Positions 59,701 through 64,000 of a DNA stretch of 64,000 nt are shown piece by piece. How positions within the stretch are numbered: position 1 is the first letter of the stretch; each line of letters starts with the position of its first letter. A program made the position numbers and the translations under genes. The stretch lies in NCBI GenBank assembly GCA_021234535.1, contig CM037838.1, forward strand, positions 24,715,969-24,779,968, written 5' to 3'. Below the pieces are notes generated by a model, which saw only the letters and a program-made list of their open reading frames with translations, was not told where the DNA came from and searched no databases. Origin of the DNA: Stichopus chloronotus. Taxonomy: Eukaryota; Echinodermata; Holothuroidea; Aspidochirotida; Stichopodidae.

Positions 59701-61659
59701 AAACTAAACTTTATCAAAATGCACTCTAATTGACTCCTCAGATGAGGAGAGGAAGCTTTGCCAAGGTTGATGAGACATAAACAAATGCTCCCTTAGTTAA
59801 GTTGTGAGGGGAGGGGGGAAAGGGGCCATCATTAAAATACTCCATATGCAAACAAAATGGAGTATTGTGGATGAACAAAGAGTTACAAGTTATGATGTGA
59901 GGAGAAAAGAAGGTGATTTAACCTGCCTGCTAGGTCTTTCTTTAAAACTATGCAAAAAAACTAATCAAAGTTTCAATACCATCTCAACTTAAACGATCAA
60001 ACTCCCTTATGAAAGTCAATATTTTCAGTGACCAAAATTGATCCATTATTGTCCCCTTACATGATATCTGCAATTTCACAGTTCAAAGAAATCTCCAAGA
60101 CAGTAAGTACGTAAAAAAAGCATCAATTAATCATTGCTTCCCCCCCCTTGCTCTCCCAGTCCTGTTAAACTGGTACTTCTACAAAGTAAAAGATATTTCA
60201 GTTTTGTATGCAAACACTGTATAAACCTCTGGTTATTTTATTTCATCCAGGGTTCGAAAATGACTTTTTGTGTTGGAACTAAGTTAGCTGTCCTGATAAA
60301 TTCATCCTACTGCCTGAAATCCCCACTTCCGCCATTTCTCTCTGACTAGAACAAGAGTTAAGCCTGGTTACATCCGTCCCTTCATGCTCCAGTTTGCTGG
60401 GAGGGGGGTGAGGGCTCAGACTAGTACTGGATATCATTGATCTCATGTACATCCCTGCATTTCACATCATGCAAAGCTGCACAATGACGCCCTCAGAGTA
60501 CAATCACTCAGTTCGTGATGACATACCAGAGGTACTCCTGCACTAACCCACCACTTGCACACACACACTCCATCAGATGTTCGGATCTCAGAACATATCC
60601 TTTTCATTCGTGGCTATCCAAACAGTCAGATATCTTTCAAATGAATTTTAAATTTTCTAAAGAAAAGCATCGTATGGCGCAGACGAATGTACGAACTATG
60701 TGTCGTGAGACTTTGATCGCTGTAATAGAGCTAATGGAGCAGAAATTTACATGAATTCCATTCGTGTTTGGAGAAGCATTCAAACGCACCATGTTCACAC
60801 TCTCACACCTCTCATACTGGAAGTGATAAAATATCACAGAACACCAGGTGAAAAAAATCATGCCTGGCCTTTGATTGGACTTTGAATACTGATAGTTATA
60901 TCACAAGTTGGTTCTTTGCACTTATGCTATTCCAGTTGAATCACAGCACAGGCAACTGTAACACTGCTCGATAGTGACTCGTTAAACCTACTGTTTGCAA
61001 ACAAGCAAACCAGACGTGTGTGTGTATCACGTGGGGAACAGGTATTCCAGGAGCTCATCCAGTTGTTTTCAGAACTGACTTGAAAATGGAGTTAATACTT
61101 GGGTTTGCCAGAGAGCAATTCTCTGGCTATCCGTGCATAGGCCAATCAATTTCATGGTTTGAGCTGGCATACCTAGCCGTCTTTCATTGACAGGGTCACA
61201 TGAAAGTATCTGTAACAAACTAGATGCTGGGAGGCATCCGGTAAATTCTGTAAAGTCAATGACACAATCCATGGTAAGAAAGAAACTTAAATAATTGATG
61301 TGTAATAGCCTAATTCTCTGTGACCTGGAAATGTATCACAATAGCTAAACTGAGAACAGGCCAGCGGGCATGCTTCAAATGCTTTTGGAGTTTTGGAGCA
61401 CTATGTACATGAACATACCACTGGAAAAAATGGACCCCCTCCTGATGACCTCAGGGCCCAGTTTTGAACTTGCTACCTGGATCCAAAGTTTCACTGACAG
61501 ACATTGTTGGTATGACAAATTTCAGAATACATGCGACTGAGAACACTTCATTGTCATGCCGGTACTGAAGAAACGTGACGTTATGTTTGCATACAAAGCA
61601 AAATGTCACACTATGACTTCACAGTGGACTCAAACCTCTCCAAAGTTACATTTCTGTGT

Positions 61660-61700
61660 ACCCGGGTACCCGACGGACTACGGACGGCGGGTACCCGGGT
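61660..61700. repeat. Perfect 13-bp inverted repeat of self-palindromic arms
   Basis: ACCCGGGTACCCG (61660-61672) and CGGGTACCCGGGT (61688-61700) are exact reverse complements around a 15-base spacer, and each arm contains its own palindromes (CCCGGG, GGTACC). Confidence 0.9.
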
Positions 61701-62401
61701 CTAAATTCTGAACGCGGTGCAAACACTACAATGGATACGAGCCATGTCGAAGGTGATTATTTATTCAACTAGGCAGAGAGGTGAATCAAGATATCCATGG
61801 TGATGATGATGATGAGAAAGTCTGGACCTACAATCGTAATATGATATTTACGAATAACTTCAGGAAGGCATAGGTGTTGTCTTGAATATAAAGTGCTGCA
61901 TAGACTTGAACGTGGGTTTTATTATATGTAACACTATGTGTGCATGTGAGACACAGACAATGAATCACAAATTACACTGTCGTTGAAAATAAGAGCAAAT
62001 TATCATCCGAAGAATGATTCATCACGTATGAGTGTATTAATTGACACACGATGTCCGATAAGGCCCTCCAGTCTGGCAGCTGAACACAATTCATTGCAGC
62101 AAAATACTCAACTGGTCTTATAATAACTACATGCTTAGTTCTTGGATTCTGTCAATCAAGTTGCATTCACTTCTTTCTTTATGCCTTTTTTTTTTGGTGT
62201 CATAGCAACCACGACAAATAGTCTAATATAATGGAAAGGATCCCCTACACTATGATGCTATGTCCATTTTAGCAATTAAGGCAATCGGAGACCCTGCTCT
62301 GCAAGCTCTGTATACTAGATAATACTAACATGTTAGGCTAGGCTACTGCATACAAACTCTGTGATGCTTTCTTCAGACATGTTGGTAATTTGACTGCTAC
62401 T

Positions 62402-62434
62402 CAGGGAGTTGCTATTTGGAATAGCAACTCCCTG
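62402..62434. repeat. Perfect 15-bp hairpin with a 3-base loop
   Basis: CAGGGAGTTGCTATT, loop TGG, AATAGCAACTCCCTG. It sits in the presumed 3' flank of the Neverland gene and could form in RNA or extruded DNA. Confidence 0.9.
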
Positions 62435-62912
62435 CTGCTACACTTAAATCCCTGACAGCAATGTTGACGATGCATCTCATTCTCAAAATGAGAGGAATAT
62501 AGCCTTTACACTATCCATGATGTCAGTGTGGTAGGACATTATGTTGTCCACTAATTTGAAGTTGGAGAGGCTATGCACGCATCTGCTGGGCAATCACAGT
62601 TAGCGAAAAGGCTACAGCAAAATAACATGACAGAATAGACCAGCAACAAGCAGTTTCAGATCACACTTAGTTTCCATGGTGACCTTGGTATTATGTACTT
62701 CACAACAGGATTAAAGTACACTGCTTTGCTCAAAGTATGACATATTTGATAAAGAAAATGTAGGATACAATTATTCTTTCTGTTAATAATTGCATGAATT
62801 AAACCACTAACAAAGGTTGAATTTAATGGGTTGTCTAAGACTTGTGAGTATACATTTTATATTTTTTTTTGTTTCATATGGATAAAGCTTCTCATAAATA
62901 CATACTGGGGAG

Positions 62913-62918
62913 TTTATT
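62913..62918 (-). terminator. Candidate Neverland polyadenylation signal
   Basis: TTTATT on the plus strand reads AATAAA on the minus strand, about 250 bases past the stop codon. Confidence 0.4.
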
Positions 62919-63164
62919 GTCACCTGTGACCATTATTAGTGTACACCCTGCTATCCTACTGTACCTGACACAGACATACTCCAAAATATATATCTGAACT
63001 GTGCCAGGATGTTACAACATGTTTGTTGAAATTGCCACTGCACCCAGAGGAGGTTTAATGCCTTACCAAAGTCATGAAAGATTGACCATTGTAGAAAACT
63101 ACTGATTCCATCCAGACTTGGAGGTTGAAAATGGTATAAATATTTGAGGGATCCATGGGCACCA

Positions 63165-63329
63165 TCACCAATCTAAGCCATCTTTCTTCTTGAACTGGAA
63201 CCTGGGACTATTTTCTGAGTAGAACTGGGAGTACCATCTACGATGTTTTCCTACCAAATGGTCTTCCTTCATCAACATTGGTTTGGCCTCGTACGTCTTG
63301 TGGTTCCACACCATCAGGTCTCGCTCAAA
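63165..63329 (-). CDS. nvd: Neverland last exon
   Basis: Acceptor TCTTTACTAG; 54 residues and TGA, phase 0. Contains the diagnostic [15 protein letters not shown]. Confidence 0.92.
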   Translation of the reverse strand, partial: FERDLMVWNHKTYEAKPMLMKEDHLVGKHRRWYSQFYSENSPRFQFKKKDGLDW

Positions 63330-64000
63330 CTAGTAAAGAGGAATAAACATGACCAAGATTCCATTAAAACTTACAGACAATATACTTTATAAAAAAAAAA
63401 TACAAAAATCCTCACAATTAAAACAAAAATATACCCATAGCTGGTAGATCTTTGAGCATCTAGTTGGTTCCATTACTTACTACTCAATTTCAGGTTGAGC
63501 ACATCCATCAAAACTAGTTGATGAAGTTGTACGATGGAATTTTACATTTTTACAAAAAAAACCCAGGAGTTTTGAATAGTAACAGCAACTTGTCAGTACT
63601 GAATGGAGGCCTGGCTATATGATGTACCTTCAGTGGTGAGTCCAATGGGTGGTGGTATGGGTGCGTGTACACCCCCTCCCCAAAAAAAAAAGAAATCAAA
63701 AATTGATCACTTGTGCCTTAAAACATTATATCACAGACATCTCACTGTTGCTCTTCTCTACACAGATTTGGTGTAGAAGCCCTTAAACCATATTTTGGGA
63801 ATACCATGGTATTCATCAATGGATTTATGCAGGATTTATGCATGGTATTCATAAATGGTGATGCAATTGATGCATAAATCCTGCAGATGGAAGACATTCT
63901 CCCACAAGTCTCCAACCTAAAGAAAATCCTGGATCTGCCTGTGTACCTTGTAAGAAAGAGAGGCCTCAAATGCGGCTTTGGTGTACTGTGCGAGAGATAA
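63165..64000 (-). CDS. nvd: Cholesterol 7-desaturase (Neverland/DAF-36), C-terminal part; continues beyond the right edge
   Basis: Gene-level entry for two exons, 63947-64000 and 63165-63329, giving 72 C-terminal residues. Seen: [12 protein letters not shown], then [20 protein letters not shown] and [22 protein letters not shown]. Known: Neverland/DAF-36 proteins are Rieske non-haem iron oxygenases that convert cholesterol to 7-dehydrocholesterol, and their C-terminus carries the pattern D-x-x-WN-K...KED...[10 protein letters not shown]. The Rieske cluster and iron ligands would lie in exons outside the window, so activity cannot be judged. The join is phase 0 with good sites. An apparent GT inside DHLVGK is not a donor, since reading straight through gives the conserved [11 protein letters not shown]. 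Enzymes of this family occur in arthropods, nematodes, echinoderms, tunicates and non-mammalian vertebrates. Confidence 0.9.
63828..63885. repeat. Perfect 16-bp inverted repeat in the last Neverland intron
   Basis: TGCAGGATTTATGCAT (63828-63843) and its exact reverse complement (63870-63885), 26-base loop. A nearby 'ggtattcat' is directly repeated. Confidence 0.85.
63947..64000 (-). CDS. nvd: Neverland penultimate exon, cut by window edge
   Basis: The visible part encodes [18 protein letters not shown] and ends at the donor AAG|GTACAC in phase 0, matching the next exon. Confidence 0.75.

Larger units (their letters stand above)
50532..63164. other. Large gene-poor stretch downstream of the secreted-protein gene
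   Basis: No supported coding region in about 12.6 kb. It holds the tandem repeat at 51880-52555, the 718-bp element at 53022-53739, homopolymer runs, and two perfect inverted repeats (61660-61700 and 62402-62434). Its right end should contain the 3' UTR of the Neverland gene. ORFs at 55682-56032 and 56176-56607 lack motifs. Confidence 0.4.

Overview
The window looks like nuclear DNA of a marine invertebrate animal, most likely a deuterostome. An echinoderm or hemichordate is my guess, but the sequence does not settle it. The signs are AT-rich spliced genes with introns of about 0.1-3 kb and consensus GT-AG sites, a decayed CR1/Jockey-type LINE, many diverged tandem and foldback repeats, and frequent uninterrupted poly-C/poly-G runs. 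A Neverland/DAF-36 sterol desaturase is also present, a family found in many animals but absent from mammals. No bacterial-type operons, CRISPR arrays or convincing tRNA/rRNA genes were seen.

Layout: (1) 0.6-2.1 kb, minus strand: an intronless type II membrane glycosyltransferase of the GT31 (beta-1,3-galactosyltransferase-like) family whose DxD metal site is replaced. (2) 8.2-31.4 kb, minus strand: an 18-exon SWT1 homologue (WW domain, PIN endoribonuclease domain, long helical C-terminal part). I assembled it by hand; all 17 splice junctions keep the reading frame and give about 1,179 residues. Its introns hold a 34-bp satellite, an ATC-rich array, a pair of related dispersed repeats and other repeats. 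(3) 32.7-34.7 kb: a dead LINE with endonuclease and reverse-transcriptase pieces, probably in the 5' region of SWT1. (4) 34.7-43.4 kb: repeat-rich DNA with a 302-bp perfect-ended palindromic element and a fragment resembling a DEDDh exonuclease. (5) 43.4-50.5 kb, plus strand: a four-exon gene for a 246-residue, cysteine-free, secreted, helical protein that I do not recognise. (6) 50.5-63.2 kb: no convincing gene, but a four-copy tandem repeat and a 718-bp element with terminal inverted repeats and a 6-bp target duplication. (7) 63.2-64.0 kb, minus strand: the last two coding exons of a cholesterol 7-desaturase (Neverland/DAF-36) gene that runs off the right edge.

The four genes share no obvious pathway: Golgi glycosylation, nuclear RNA quality control, a secreted structural or binding protein, and sterol metabolism. 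The most novel items are the secreted three-repeat protein, the GT31 member without its metal motif, and the palindromic element.
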